25,000 nucleotides of DNA from Owenia fusiformis. Its lineage: Eukaryota; Annelida; Polychaeta; Sabellida; Oweniidae. This document shows positions 1 to 8,817 of the stretch, piece by piece; positions within the stretch are counted from its first letter, which is position 1, and every line of letters starts with the position of its first letter. The notes under the pieces were generated by a model. It was not told the origin of the DNA and searched no databases. It saw only the letters and a list, made by a program, of their open reading frames with translations. The stretch lies in assembly GCA_903813345.2 (NCBI GenBank), contig CAIIXF020000156.1, positions 1 to 25,000 on the forward strand, given 5' to 3'. Position numbers and translations under genes: made by a program.

Positions 1-678
1 CAAATAATACAGGGAGTTTAAGCTTGCATAAAAATCGAAACGCCAACCTATACGTATGACCAATCGCTTATACAAATGCATCGCTTAAATATTTTCCGTT
101 GACGAGGTTGTAAAAAGAATACATGCTTTAACTCTCTATTATGGGAACTCGTACTCTGCTAATCTAGAGAAAGGTTTATTGGATTCTGCCGCTGCTGCCA
201 TCTTTACATCGGCCCAGAATTATATATAGTATTTATTATCCTCACTTTGCAAGACGTACCTGTTCTCCTGGTATTAGCACTACTAGTGTAGTAGGCTTAT
301 TATTGTGACATGAGCAATAGTTGGAGCCGTACTGCGGGACAAAGTGGTTATCATATATATCCGCCCTAGGATGAATTAATTTGTCTTACCTTTGTATTTA
401 GTTTCCAAAAGGAATAACCTTATTTCAGAGGTCAACATGTGAAATCTTGGCCCTCGGGCCAAATGTTTACTCACTATGTTACCCTTTGAAATGAGGTTAC
501 TATTCGTACATGACGGTTTGAACTCAATTTTAAAATACAGCATATACATTAAATCTGCGCAACAATTTGCTGTATCTAGATTGTAACGTTTAAACAGCAC
601 ACTACACCGTGCCATTTGAAAATGATGCAGATAAGAGGTGTTTAACTGTATACATGTACTTGAAAACTTTTTTTCCAG
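1..678 (+). other. Upstream intron or flank of the transporter gene
   Basis: The first recognisable exon begins at 679, so this is most likely intron. I looked for the exon that should precede it, ending in the family's glycine-arginine before the tryptophan, and did not find one. No tRNA, TIR or long repeat was recognised. Confidence 0.4.
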
Positions 679-730
679 ATGGCTGAGTTCTCTCATAGGA
701 ATGGTGGTCATTGGCATATGCTTAGTAATT
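679..730 (+). CDS. VMAT: VMAT-like transporter, internal exon (transmembrane segment 9)
   Basis: This exon lies between a good acceptor (ttttttccag) and a gtaagt donor. It enters with one base completing a split codon and leaves in phase 0. It encodes WLSSLIGMVVIGICLVI, a hydrophobic helix matching the ninth transmembrane segment of animal vesicular monoamine transporters, where the human protein has a WLCALLGM-type stretch (recalled knowledge). These proteins exchange lumenal protons for cytosolic monoamines in the secretory vesicle membrane. The phase-0 end is compatible with both of the next two candidate exons. The exon is too short to be found by ORF length; the call rests on protein similarity and intact splice sites. 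The exons upstream are outside the window. Confidence 0.85.
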
Positions 731-1269
731 GTAAGTAGAATCCAGAGGCTGATTTTGTATTGGAAACTATACTAGTAATTACTTGACATCATACGATAAC
801 ATGTAGAAGAAATAATGGGTTCCGCATAAAACGTTCCATATCCCTTAATTGACTGTAACACTGGAGCATATTTAAACGAATATAGGAAAGCTTAATCTTC
901 ACATAAGAACAAAGCTCCATATATAACTTATAATTTAAAGTCATATTATGAAAACCTGAGGAATACTCATGTCTATATATCCACATGTATATTACAAATT
1001 GTTGTCTAATCGAGTAATATTAATATTATACGATTCCATTGTATGCCCTGCCTCGCTTAGACACACACCGCCCTCTACATCCAATGTTCTTCCAAAAGTG
1101 CTTATCTTGGCGTCATTTGGTGTTATTGGTACGGTCAGCCTTGCATCAATCCTGGACTGAAGTAGGTTAGATGGAAGATAAGGGACTTTGATGCGAGACT
1201 TTGCTACCATACCTCATGTATACGTGGAGTGTCCGTCTCCTTGTGTTGCAACCCAAACTTTTGTTACAG
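731..1269 (+). other. Intron of the VMAT-like gene
   Basis: GT-AG intron between the segment-9 exon and the first alternative exon. A stretch at 1061-1128 has AG before and GT after it and ends like the real exons, but its reading phase does not fit. Otherwise nothing was recognised. Confidence 0.7.
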
Positions 1270-1333
1270 ATACCCTTTTCGACGAATGTCAACCACCTCA
1301 TTGCCCCACAGTTTGGTCTTGGTTTTGCCATTG
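1270..1333 (+). CDS. VMAT: VMAT-like transporter, alternative exon copy A
   Basis: This 64-nt exon follows an acceptor at ...ttgttacag and precedes a gtaagt donor. It enters in phase 0 and leaves in phase 1. It encodes 21 codons plus one base: IPFSTNVNHLI followed by APQFGLGFAIG. The match is to the end of transmembrane segment 9, the lumenal loop and the first half of segment 10 of monoamine transporters, where human VMAT2 carries an IPFA...GFAIG stretch (recalled knowledge). Copy A is closer to the human protein than copy B, so it may be the default form. A same-length, same-phase alternative lies 861 bp downstream. Using both would add 128 nt and shift the frame, as would skipping both, so only one can be used per functional transcript. 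Confidence 0.87.
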
Positions 1334-2194
1334 GTAAGTCTGTGCGTGTGGTTCCCAATAAACAGTAAAACTCTCGTTGGATATACTTGACATTTACTAA
1401 TGAGCTACACTCCTCTCTAAAGGTTGGGAAAAGAAAGTCGACTTTGGGATCACCTATTTCTTGGTATTTAAACGAATTCACTAAAATCATTTTTGAACTG
1501 GTGTTATTACATGTAAGGCCGTAGTCATAATAATTCCCGGGAAAGTACTTTCACTTTTATTTTACGACTAAATTAAGATTCAAATAGGCGTTGTTGATAT
1601 GCTATTCGGTGAAAACGTTAGGTTGTCAAAATGGGGGGTAGTGTTACCTAGTAACTTCATTATAAATTGCATCACAGTACACATTCTACAGATTTAAAGA
1701 TAAAGTCACTATTCCAATATTAGTCGATGTTAAGTTTTAAGAAAGACTTGAGCAAACATAAAAATACAACACACATGAACACTCCTTAGTGTCCAACGAG
1801 AGCTTTACTGGAATTGCGTTGTTTAGATTAGTTATTGTTTAGTTTTGAGTAAGCTACAATTCTAATGTATATTTTGTTGTTAGTTTAATTGCTTCTGTCA
1901 ACTGTCTCTATATATAAGCCTCTCCCCATTGTCATACGTATGTTAAATCTTTGTATCAGTCGTAGTTACTGTACCCTACAGTTTTAGAGAAGCATGTTCT
2001 CAAGTAACGAGTTGGGATTGTCCAGTCCCAGTTCCGCCATCATCTATCTATGTTATAATCACAAGGCGGAGGTCTTCTCTACGACTTGTATGCTAATACC
2101 CACCTAGACATTAGTACCACATCTTACCCCTCCCTCCCACACAGTGTACCCCTCTAAGTTGATATTCTTAGTGCATGTAGAATGGATCTTGCAG
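1334..2194 (+). other. Intron between the two alternative VMAT exons
   Basis: An 861-bp intron with GT-AG ends relative to copy B. No repeat element or further exon was recognised. A potentially folded segment lies at 1985-2081 and a pyrimidine-rich run (cccctccctccc) lies about 60 nt before copy B. Confidence 0.6.
1985..2081 (+). promoter_or_regulatory. Possible intronic RNA structure between alternative exons
   Basis: TAGAGAAG at 1985-1992 is exactly complementary to CTTCTCTA at 2074-2081. Inside this 8-bp stem, TGGGA (2013-2017) pairs with TCCCA (2026-2030) and TCCGCC (2033-2038) pairs with GGCGGA (2065-2070), giving a multi-branched fold. A tRNA was considered, but no T-arm precedes the 3' strand. 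A role in choosing between the exons is inference from position only; short complementary segments also arise by chance. Confidence 0.3.
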
Positions 2195-2258
2195 ATACCT
2201 TATTGCGGAACGCCCTCTCTGTTAGTCCCGCCAATGGCAGGGTTGGGATTTGCCATAG
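2195..2258 (+). CDS. VMAT: VMAT-like transporter, alternative exon copy B
   Basis: This 64-nt exon follows an acceptor at ...gatcttgcag and precedes a gtacgt donor, entering in phase 0 and leaving in phase 1 exactly like copy A. It encodes IPYCGTPSLLV followed by PPMAGLGFAIG. Eleven of 22 positions equal copy A. Identity is concentrated in the last seven residues (GLGFAIG), while the first half, covering the end of segment 9 and the lumenal loop, has been rewritten. The reading frame and both splice sites are intact, which argues against a dead duplicate. Splicing to the exon at 2464 restores the family's conserved glycine. The isoform would differ near the lumenal mouth and segment 10 of the transporter; any effect on substrate or inhibitor preference is inference. 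No transcript evidence is available here. Confidence 0.78.
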
Positions 2259-2463
2259 GTACGTACCAAATATCAGCATTGTCGTCTTTCATACAATACA
2301 TTAACCTGAATGATGTAGGTGCAGGCTGAAATATGACGGATAGTTTAAGTACGTTTGTATATTGTAATTTTAACAAGTGGTGTACTATATATGAGGAACA
2401 AATCAATTATATGATTTCAAAAGAACGCCAATTGTTTGCTTGACTTCGAAAGTGTCCTTGCAG

Positions 2464-2583
2464 GTATGGTCGATGCAACAATGATGCCACAGCTTGGTAA
2501 TCTCGTGGACTTACGTCACGTATCCGTATATGGAAGTGTCTATGCCATTGGTGATGTGGCATTTTGTCTCGGATTTGCAATTG
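2464..2583 (+). CDS. VMAT: VMAT-like transporter, exon for segments 10-11 with essential aspartates
   Basis: A 120-nt exon, phase 1 in and phase 1 out, with a gtaaga donor. It encodes [20 protein letters not shown] followed by [19 protein letters not shown], almost identical to animal VMATs. The aspartate at 2472-2474 and the one at 2553-2555 are 27 residues apart, the same spacing as Asp400 and Asp427 of rat VMAT2, residues needed for transport (established knowledge). The invariant [14 protein letters not shown] block joins segments 10 and 11. The MVD and VAF contexts favour a monoamine transporter over an acetylcholine transporter. This exon is constitutive and joins to either alternative exon. 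Confidence 0.92.
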
Positions 2584-2775
2584 GTAAGATTCGGTTAAAT
2601 ATGAATCGATAAAGACAACTATGATGGAATAAATGAAATTCGTATATAACGGGAAGTGAGCCCAACTGGTGATATATTAAAAACTAAATACATTCCAAAC
2701 TGTCTTTAAGATTAATAGGAGTATATTCAACTTTATGACTTACATAGTCTATAATTCATTGTTTTACCTTTTCAG

Positions 2776-2821
2776 GCCCGGCATTAAGTGGAACCATCGT
2801 AAAAGCAGTTGGATTCAGTTG
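2776..2821 (+). CDS. VMAT: VMAT-like transporter, short exon (end of segment 11)
   Basis: A 46-nt exon with acceptor ...ccttttcag and donor gtatgt. It enters in phase 1 and leaves in phase 2. It encodes GPALSGTIVKAVGFSW once joined, matching the family's GP-x-x-GG-type turn and the GF-W end of that loop. The split tryptophan codon is completed by the G that opens the exon at 4888. Between the two exons lies a 2.07-kb intron holding a transposon. Confidence 0.87.
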
Positions 2822-2983
2822 GTATGTTCGTTTCTTCTTCAAGATAACTTGTTCGACCCATGTATGTGCGGCCTGAAATATGACATATTAGTTCCTGTAA
2901 TTGGTTATGCTTTGTTGTTTTTTCTAGCTGTAATTTTTCCTATTTTGTTGAACGTTTTCTAATCGTTTATTTGGACCATAATT

Positions 2984-4799
2984 GGGTAGTTTAGAAAATA
3001 CAACACCAAGAAAATACATGATGGGGCTCCCAGAGGGTATACACATTTTTCACCAAGTGCTTTTTTCGTAGTTTGAGTCTCAAGACCAATTATTGACCAT
3101 GGACCGGCATTGGACTAGATTGGGGTATGGGCTAAAGAAACATATCATCCTATCAGCCTATAGTCAGTTCAGGGTATTGGGATGATCCCTTGGCGACAAT
3201 ACATCACAAAGAACAATTTCTGTTATATTTATGGTGCTGAAAAGTGGTGTTAAGTGGCAAGTGGTGTGACATTGGTGTTAAAAAGATAATCTTTTTTGAA
3301 ATGCATCAAGAAATATTTGATGATTAAAAAATTTCAACTTTTTTGAAAAATGGCGGGAAATTTGAATATTTGAGAAACGACATGCTCACAACTTGTAAAT
3401 AGTAAAAAATAAATGCTAAAAAAATATTTTCAAACTTTAGACAGGGACTTTAAACTTTTTTGATCAATTTTGCAAAGGGTTAATTTTATTCTCATCTGTC
3501 TCAACAAAACAGGAATATCCCAGAATTCATACTGTCATACTTCTCTTATGTAGACTATATCATTGATTGGCCAAGGGTTCATCTATAATCCTGGGAAATG
3601 ACCTCTTCTGGAAGTAAAGCGTGGGAACATCTGATTTGACCAGTTCCCATAACAGTGTGTCACCTGTCATTTCTTTTGAATGATGTACACTTTCCTCCAA
3701 AAGATTGGAAACAATAGTACAACAGTAAAACCTATATATCTGAACACTTGGCTAATCCGAACACGTTCAATTTGAACATTTTTTTGGTCCCGTTTTTCCT
3801 CCCATTGACTCAAATGTTATAAAACCTTGAAATGTGAACACCTCCCAATTTGAACAGTGAACAGTCATGTTTGAAAAATTAAACTATCTAATCCGAACAC
3901 TTCATAAAATATCACATGTTCCATTCAAAATTGCTCAAATATTTGAAAAAACGAGAATGATCTCACTCATGGTGGGGCTTTCTAGGATGACTAAATTCAT
4001 TTGAATGGGATTGTCATGTCACTGTAATGCCATAAAGCTTTGTAGTCAAAAGAACAATAAATATTTATTGAGAATTTGTTCATATTTCTTCAAAATCCCA
4101 AACCTTGCAATTGCAAAACATCAAAATGTGAACACCTCCTAATCCGAATGCTTTTAGCTGGTCCCTCGAATTAGACAGGTTTTTCCTGTAGGTATAATTC
4201 CCTCTAAAAGTTACTGAAATCACTGGCTCGGAATTGGTGTTCGCTTACACACAGGTGTTCAATAGAGTAGACTCATGTGTTCACTGGGCACAGATCTCTG
4301 GGCACAGATCTTCACTAAAGAGGTGTTCATTATGACAGTTTTACTGTACTGAAATCAATTGCTGGGAATTCACTATATTCAAAATTGAAATGTGTGTATC
4401 ATGCCACCCCTGCAAAATAATTGACTCGCCCACTTGGTCTCTTGGATCCACTTGCAAAATATATATAACCCACCACAGCCATGTTGTATGTATCTCCTAT
4501 TTTGAAGAGTAGCACCTGTCACTCTGTGTGTGAAATCATTCATTGGACCTATCATTCTTCACAGGTTAAAATAGTTGATTTATATTTGAATTCGATAATA
4601 ACATTTAAAAATTAAATGTGTAGTAGTAATACTTTAGTACCTCTTATTGATTAATGTATAATATTACAACATACATAATGATGTAGGCAATTTGTTTCAT
4701 AAAAATCTAAAAGAGAAATTCATAATTTAAATTTACCCTCTGGGAGCCCCAAAATCTTAGAAAATGCATTTTCTTGGTGATGTATTTTCTAAACTACCC
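2984..4799. mobile_element. TIR DNA transposon remnant in VMAT intron (7-8 bp duplication)
   Basis: The ends are inverted repeats. GGGTAGTTTAGAAAATAC at 2984-3001 is the exact reverse complement of 4782-4799. The similarity continues inward to about 3040 and 4734, where both arms carry GGGGCTCCCAGAGGGTA; one arm has about 10 extra bases. The element is flanked by the direct repeat CATAATT (2977-2983 and 4800-4806), or 8 bp if the adjacent C is counted. A duplication of that length suggests a hAT-like element, which is inference. No transposase ORF was recognised in the 1.8 kb, so it is non-autonomous. A pogo/Tigger-like element sits inside it. The host splice sites at 2822 and 4887 are untouched. 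Confidence 0.8.
3723..4346. mobile_element. Nested pogo/Tigger-like MITE
   Basis: The ends CAGTAAAAC (3723-3731) and GTTTTACTG (4338-4346) are inverted. Both arms continue into TGAACAC/GTGTTCA-type motifs (tatctgaacact and gaggtgttca), the style of Tigger/pogo termini (recalled knowledge). TA follows the right end; the left edge is blurred by two extra bases. Further ccgaac and gaacac copies occur inside. There is no coding potential. A 14-bp direct repeat around gggcacagatct lies at 4285-4311. It is younger than the element that encloses it. Confidence 0.6.
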
Positions 4800-4887
4800 C
4801 ATAATTGTCATGATTTTGGAAAGGAATGTTGTTACTCATGTTTTCATATCATACCTCTATGTAATGTTTGGGTTCCTTCATTTTCAG

Positions 4888-4975
4888 GATGTTATGGTCG
4901 ATTTCCATCGTGTGTTTTCTATACGCACCTCTGCTATACTTCCTGAGGAACCCTCCAGCCAAGGAAGAACAGCAG
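4888..4975 (+). CDS. VMAT: VMAT-like transporter, exon for segment 12 and start of the tail
   Basis: An 88-nt exon with acceptor ...cattttcag and donor gtaagg, phase 2 in and phase 0 out. It encodes WMLWSISIVCFLYAPLLYFL followed by RNPPAKEEQQ. The hydrophobic run is the last membrane segment. The (R)-N/S-PPAKEE sequence at its cytosolic end is a near-invariant signature of VMATs (recalled knowledge). It opens the C-terminal tail, whose acidic and dileucine-like trafficking signal continues in the next exon. Confidence 0.92.
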
Positions 4976-5354
4976 GTAAGGTATCCTTGGTGGGGTATTT
5001 GTATAAACGTAAAGCGACTATATTTGTTAAAGTACTACGTTAATAAGTGTTGAAAACATCAAAAATGATTGAGATTTACATCTGTCAATTTACATTGAGA
5101 TTAACATTAAATTGTAAATCCCATTCATTTTTGGTTAAAGTATAATATCAAAGATGCAGTGTTCAATTATGCGCCAATCCCGTGTCATGCCTAGCTCCAC
5201 GCATGGTCTTTCTAGCAAATGTGGATATTGTTCTAGAAATCCCATGAGCTATTTATTATTTCCTGATTGGAAACAACATAAGGCGAATATATGATATTGC
5301 CATACCCAAAATGATGATAATACATTCATTGACGAATTGTTACCTATATTCCAG
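4976..5354 (+). other. Last intron of the VMAT-like gene
   Basis: A 379-bp GT-AG intron. A near-palindromic pair occurs around 5060-5150 (aatgattgagatttaca and gtaaatcccattcattt), probably a small foldback. Nothing else was recognised. Confidence 0.6.
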
Positions 5355-5474
5355 TCACTTGTAATGAACGAAAAGACGCCAGTACAGTACGTGAACTACC
5401 ACAGTAGGAAGCAGAATGGATACACGGAGTTTAAAGACGAAGAAGAAAACTATGAAGAGGTCGACGGAAATTGA
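5355..5474 (+). CDS. VMAT: VMAT-like transporter, terminal exon (cytosolic tail)
   Basis: The terminal coding exon follows acceptor ...atattccag in phase 0 and encodes 39 residues before TGA: SLVMNEKTPVQYVNYHSRKQ followed by NGYTEFKDEEENYEEVDGN. Joined to the previous exon it reads KEEQQSLVM, which aligns with the KEE-x-x-x-IL trafficking motif of VMAT2, with Leu-Val in place of Ile-Leu. That pair is a weaker match to the acidic dileucine consensus. The tail ends in an acidic cluster (DEEENYEEVD), as in mammalian VMATs, where such clusters guide sorting to dense-core vesicles (established knowledge). The 3' UTR follows directly. Confidence 0.9.
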   Translation, partial: SLVMNEKTPVQYVNYHSRKQNGYTEFKDEEENYEEVDGN

Positions 5475-6010
5475 TGAATATATTATTAGATAGATGATCT
5501 GGCTAAAGTATATATATATATATGTAAAGGGCGCGTATATAAATCCTGATGTATCTGTTGAATCTATAGATTGAAATTGAATGATGAAATATTTGCTCTC
5601 TCTTGAAGAGAATGCAAAATGCAATACATGTAAATTATTACATACTGAACTGATATCTTGAGATATATCCACTAAGTGACGATATGGCAAGATATAACGA
5701 CATACTAGACAGGTACTAGACGGTGGTTAGATAACACATGGAGCTTAAGGATGGGAGTAATCTAATCTATATAAGATACTGTATGTCCGGAATTAAATGA
5801 TAACTACTCCATACGTGAAAATTTGTGTACATCCAATGTTAGTGATGCGGAATGGACAGTAAAATGAGTCGACCCAAATTATTCCTAATCAAAACGTTCA
5901 ATGCAGAGTATGAAGATATATTCAGTATATATTATGATTATCGTTGAGACACCAACTACTCGTATCTGTATTATACTGGCAAGAAATAAAGTCATACTAG
6001 TATAAAGCAA
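5475..6010 (+). other. 3' UTR of the VMAT-like gene
   Basis: Non-coding AU-rich sequence from the stop codon to just past the polyadenylation signal. It holds a short (TA)n run near 5510-5522. The exact cleavage site cannot be read from DNA. Confidence 0.6.
5985..5990 (+). promoter_or_regulatory. Polyadenylation signal AATAAA
   Basis: Canonical hexamer about 510 nt after the VMAT stop codon on the same strand, with no other AATAAA on that strand between. Confidence 0.6.
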
Positions 6011-6134
6011 TTTAGACCATTGTCTTCGTAAGTTCGTATACGTTTGCACATGTTCTTTTCTGTCGAACGCGACCCGTCGAAATACAAGATGGCATCGATT
6101 TTTAGGAGTAGCCTACGCCCTGGAATAACGTTGT

Positions 6135-6789
6135 TGTAGACTTGTTATAAACGCGTTGAAAAGTTGTGTTGATTCACACGGGAGCACCCTGACAACGGTA
6201 AAATCAGATACCGTTGTCACAAATAGCAGACACAGGTTCGTATTCGATTCGATTTTCTTTATTTGCATGTTTAATAGAGCACCTGGATTAAATTCGTTTG
6301 GTACAACAAGCAATCAAAGTGTCTTTCTATTAATTTAATTTTACAGATCGAAGTATGACACAGGATAACGGATGCTGTATAAATGATAACGGTAAATGTG
6401 GGTCAAATGTGCTGTAAAATCGGGAGGACAACGGTAATATTTGACAACGGTTTTTATAAAAACAACGGTATAGTCTCTAGTTCGAGTTGTCATTTCCTAC
6501 CAGCACAATACATTCATCATAGCCCGTTGTCTCATCTTACCATGAGCCGTTTTATCTGTTATTTCTGTTGTCATTGACGATATGACGATATCCACGATAT
6601 GGAAGATGGTGGCGATTTCATATAATACACCATCATAAGAGCTTAATACATGCATAGAATTAGCGATGATAAGGTCCTATGAAATGAGAACCAAGTGATT
6701 AGAGTTGAAGCGATGGTTACGCCATTTGTGACAACGGTATTTGACTTTACCGTTGTCAGTGTTTTCCGGTGCGAGTTTTGTAGTCTACA
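6135..6789. repeat. 655-bp inverted-repeat (MITE-like) element with hairpins in its arms
   Basis: TGTAGACT (6135-6142) and AGTCTACA (6782-6789) mark the ends. Each arm contains the same internal hairpin, GACAACGGTA-loop-TACCGTTGTC, at 6191-6218 and 6730-6757. The two arms, including the loop and the flanking ACAAAT, are inverted copies of each other. Between them the ACAACGG motif recurs singly, for example at 6428-6436, 6443-6450 and 6462-6470. No coding potential was recognised; short ORFs here look random. No target-site duplication was found. It lies between the 3' ends of the VMAT gene and the PAO gene P1. Confidence 0.65.
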
Positions 6790-6874
6790 CTAATCTCCTT
6801 CATATGTATATTCAAATATAAAATACCAACAAATAATTAAATGGCTCATTATCGTGATGATGTCATGTTTTAAG

Positions 6875-7239
6875 TCAACACTTTGAAGCGATACATTGAA
6901 TGACTTCGTTGGCAACATCTACACCTGCATAATAAGCCCCAGTTACCTCACCACAATGAGGGCCATTAGTGTGCTCTCCACCAAAAAATAAATGTCCAAC
7001 CGGTTCTTTAAGTTTAGCGTGATTATCTTCATCAAACCCAATCGGCCAGTTCGAGTAAGAGCCGAGAGTTGCCGAATTGTATGCCCAACGTGATACTAGG
7101 ATAGCAGTGGGATCCGGTATCTTATCGCCATACATTGACCTCAGGACTACCATCGCTTCTGATTTTATTTCATTGTCTGACAACATTTCAACTCGTTGCG
7201 ACTCAGTTCCAGTCAGGGTTGCGTATATTATGTTTGAAC
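6875..7239 (-). CDS. PAO-like gene P1, exon 3 (C-terminal FAD-binding part)
   Basis: Acceptor ...ttattttag at 7240-7241 on the minus strand; phase 1 in, TGA at 6875-6877. It encodes 121 residues beginning GSNIIYATLTG, equivalent to the strand of flavin amine oxidases that reads NVLLVTVTD-like in plant PAO. Further on come SRWAYNSATLGSYSNWPIGF, HLFFGGEHTNG and GEVTGAYYAG. The GEHT block (residues about 428-431) and the G-x-V-x-GAY-x-G block contact FAD at the C-terminal end of the fold (family knowledge). The exon length of 365 nt equals that of the last exons of P2 and P4. I saw no AATAAA just downstream on this strand; the inverted-repeat element begins about 85 bp further. Confidence 0.9.
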
Positions 7240-7473
7240 CTAAAATAATGTACATCGTATTATGTAAATGATAAAACTAAGGACTCAATGAAATGTAGAT
7301 TATTTAGTAAACCACGTGTGTCTTTTAGTAAGGCTTTGAATGAAAGCGGGAGTCCGATTCAAATTCTAGGATTCACGAAACAGTGTATGAAATCATGCAC
7401 AATTCGGTTGAGTCATGCATGACATTACATGCCTGTGAGCTCGAAATGCTTAGGTTTTACGTGAAGAACTTAC
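7240..7473 (-). other. Intron 2 of PAO-like gene P1
   Basis: A 234-bp GT-AG intron. It aligns throughout with the P3 intron at 22564-22802, about 92% identical by eye. No other feature was recognised. Confidence 0.8.
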
Positions 7474-8439
7474 CGGACAATACCTTTTTATGGTTGAGAT
7501 TTTCCCAGATGGTATAGTATCCCTTCCTCTTAGATGTATGCACTATGAACTCCGTTTCATCCCAAAATTGTGAGGGGAATTTCAGAAATATTTTTGTATA
7601 AAGAGACATTTTAAAAGAGTTGATTGCTTCAAGCTTCTTATATGTTAAAGATGGCTTGAATATAATATTCCCACTCTGAAGTAGCCCTAAACTGAAGGTA
7701 TTGATGGCATATTCAGCGTGTATTGTCGCTCCAGATTCGAGAGTTACTTGAACGCCATTTTTGTTTGATGTATTTATTCCGATCACCCGTTCATTGATCC
7801 TCAATTGAGGAGCACCGGGGTTCAGAAACTCATCGGCTGTGGCTTGTACTATGAATCGGTATCCCCTAGGGTCAACTATGCGATAATCATCGGGACTAAA
7901 CTTGTCATTTCGTGACAAAGCACCGTGAATGAGAGATGTATGTTCACTTGGAACACCGTATTCAAAGTCGTAGTCAAAGTATTCAGCTGCGTGTTCAAAG
8001 GTTGTTCTAGCATCCCAACCTCCGAGTCTTAGAGCTACTCTCTTGTTGATGTCACTTCCGTTGTTCTTGGATTTGTAAGTTTCCAGTAGGTTTTCAATAT
8101 TCTGAGCAGTTTCCAGGCGTTCATAGGCAGCATCTAACTGAGCAGTGACGTCTTGTCCATTCGCATCTCTCGCTGTATAATCCTCGTAGTCCGTGATAGA
8201 GCCACTTATGTTGAACTTCTTTATGAAGTCCCATATTGGATTTCCTGTTGTACCATGTACCCACCCAGCTCCTAACTCCAACGTAGCATTGCCTTCAATC
8301 CAATCAAACCTTTTCATTCGCCCCCCTAACTCTGCCTGTGACTCCACAATGATAAAATCTGTTATCCCTGCATCATTCAACGTCTTGGCTGCCATGACAC
8401 CAGACATTCCACCACCGAGTATTACCACAGTTGTCTTAT
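7474..8439 (-). CDS. PAO-like gene P1, exon 2 (FAD and substrate domains)
   Basis: FAD-dependent amine oxidase of the polyamine oxidase family; such enzymes oxidise spermine or spermidine and release hydrogen peroxide. The dinucleotide-binding fold opens with TTVVILGGGMSG (glycines at residues 27, 28, 29 and 32 of the spliced protein), the acid at the end of strand 2 is in FIIVES, and AELGGRMKR, LELGAGWVHG and MALRLGG-like blocks follow. SLYTKIFLKFP (lysine near residue 301) is the block that carries the active-site lysine in plant PAO, by recall. The donor is gtaagt after the phase-1 G at 7474. The 5' boundary at 8439 was chosen because acceptor ...acttgaag puts the exon in phase with the signal exon and starts the mature part at DKTTVV; the nearer-looking AG at about 8463 is out of frame. 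Spliced length is 461 aa, normal for the family. Confidence 0.88.
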
Positions 8440-8570
8440 CTTCAAGTATATCATTCAAACTTTTTAAATGGATTGATAAATTAAAAGGGCAGTATAGACA
8501 AAATACGAGATATTGTTGAAAACTGTCTCGATTTTACAATATTTTAGCTCACAATATTTATGTCTAAAAA
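8440..8570 (-). other. Original 3' part of P1 intron 1
   Basis: This sequence aligns with the P3 intron after its exon 2 (about 23755-23830), up to the shared words TTTTAGCTCAC and ATGTCTAAAAA. Alignment to P3 stops at 8570 and resumes at 18418, which defines the insertion. Confidence 0.7.
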
Positions 8571-8817
8571 TAGTACCTTGGGTACTAGGCTCACATGGTG
8601 TTGCTCAAAAGTGAATGATGGCTAAACTGACAGAAAATAAAAAAAACGGATATATACTTTTTTGTTGATTTTTTTGTAACAAATTTATTTCAAGCCACTT
8701 GCCACTAATTTGGACTGACTGAGAGACAGATGGACAAATCAATGTTAAGTAAAATGGCTGAAAAAATGACATAATTTTTTGCCAATTACTAGTATTTGTA
8801 ACAAAATTATTTCATAC
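8571..8817. repeat. Left part of the outer inserted element
   Basis: Begins with the 7-bp-stem hairpin at 8571-8587 and the GCTCACATGGTG motif, then AT-rich non-coding sequence with a gagagacagatgg stretch resembling the GACAGAC-rich right end. It ends where the (AGTT)n tail of LINE-A begins. Confidence 0.5.

Noticed and set aside
1061-1128. Possible third copy of the alternative VMAT exon
   Set aside because: It is preceded by AG, followed by gtacgg and ends ...SFGVIG like the real exons, but the AG-to-GT length is 68 nt and the entry phase would not match the upstream exon. Similarity is weak; at most a decayed relic.
1986-2080. tRNA-like cloverleaf
   Set aside because: The outer 7-8 bp stem and inner hairpins suggest a tRNA outline, but there is no T-arm or TTC-type loop before the 3' strand and no plausible anticodon arm.
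5355-5690. 111-codon minus-strand ORF over the VMAT terminal exon
   Set aside because: It is antisense to the conserved VMAT tail and 3' UTR, with a Tyr/Ile-rich low-complexity sequence.
8459-8463. Acceptor at aaaaag just upstream of P1 exon 2
   Set aside because: Joined to the phase-1 signal exon it gives an immediate TGA. The AG at 8440-8441 gives an open frame starting DKTTVV.
8193-8519. 108-codon plus-strand ORF
   Set aside because: It is the antisense of the P1 oxidase exon; the minus-strand protein has clear family motifs and this one has none.
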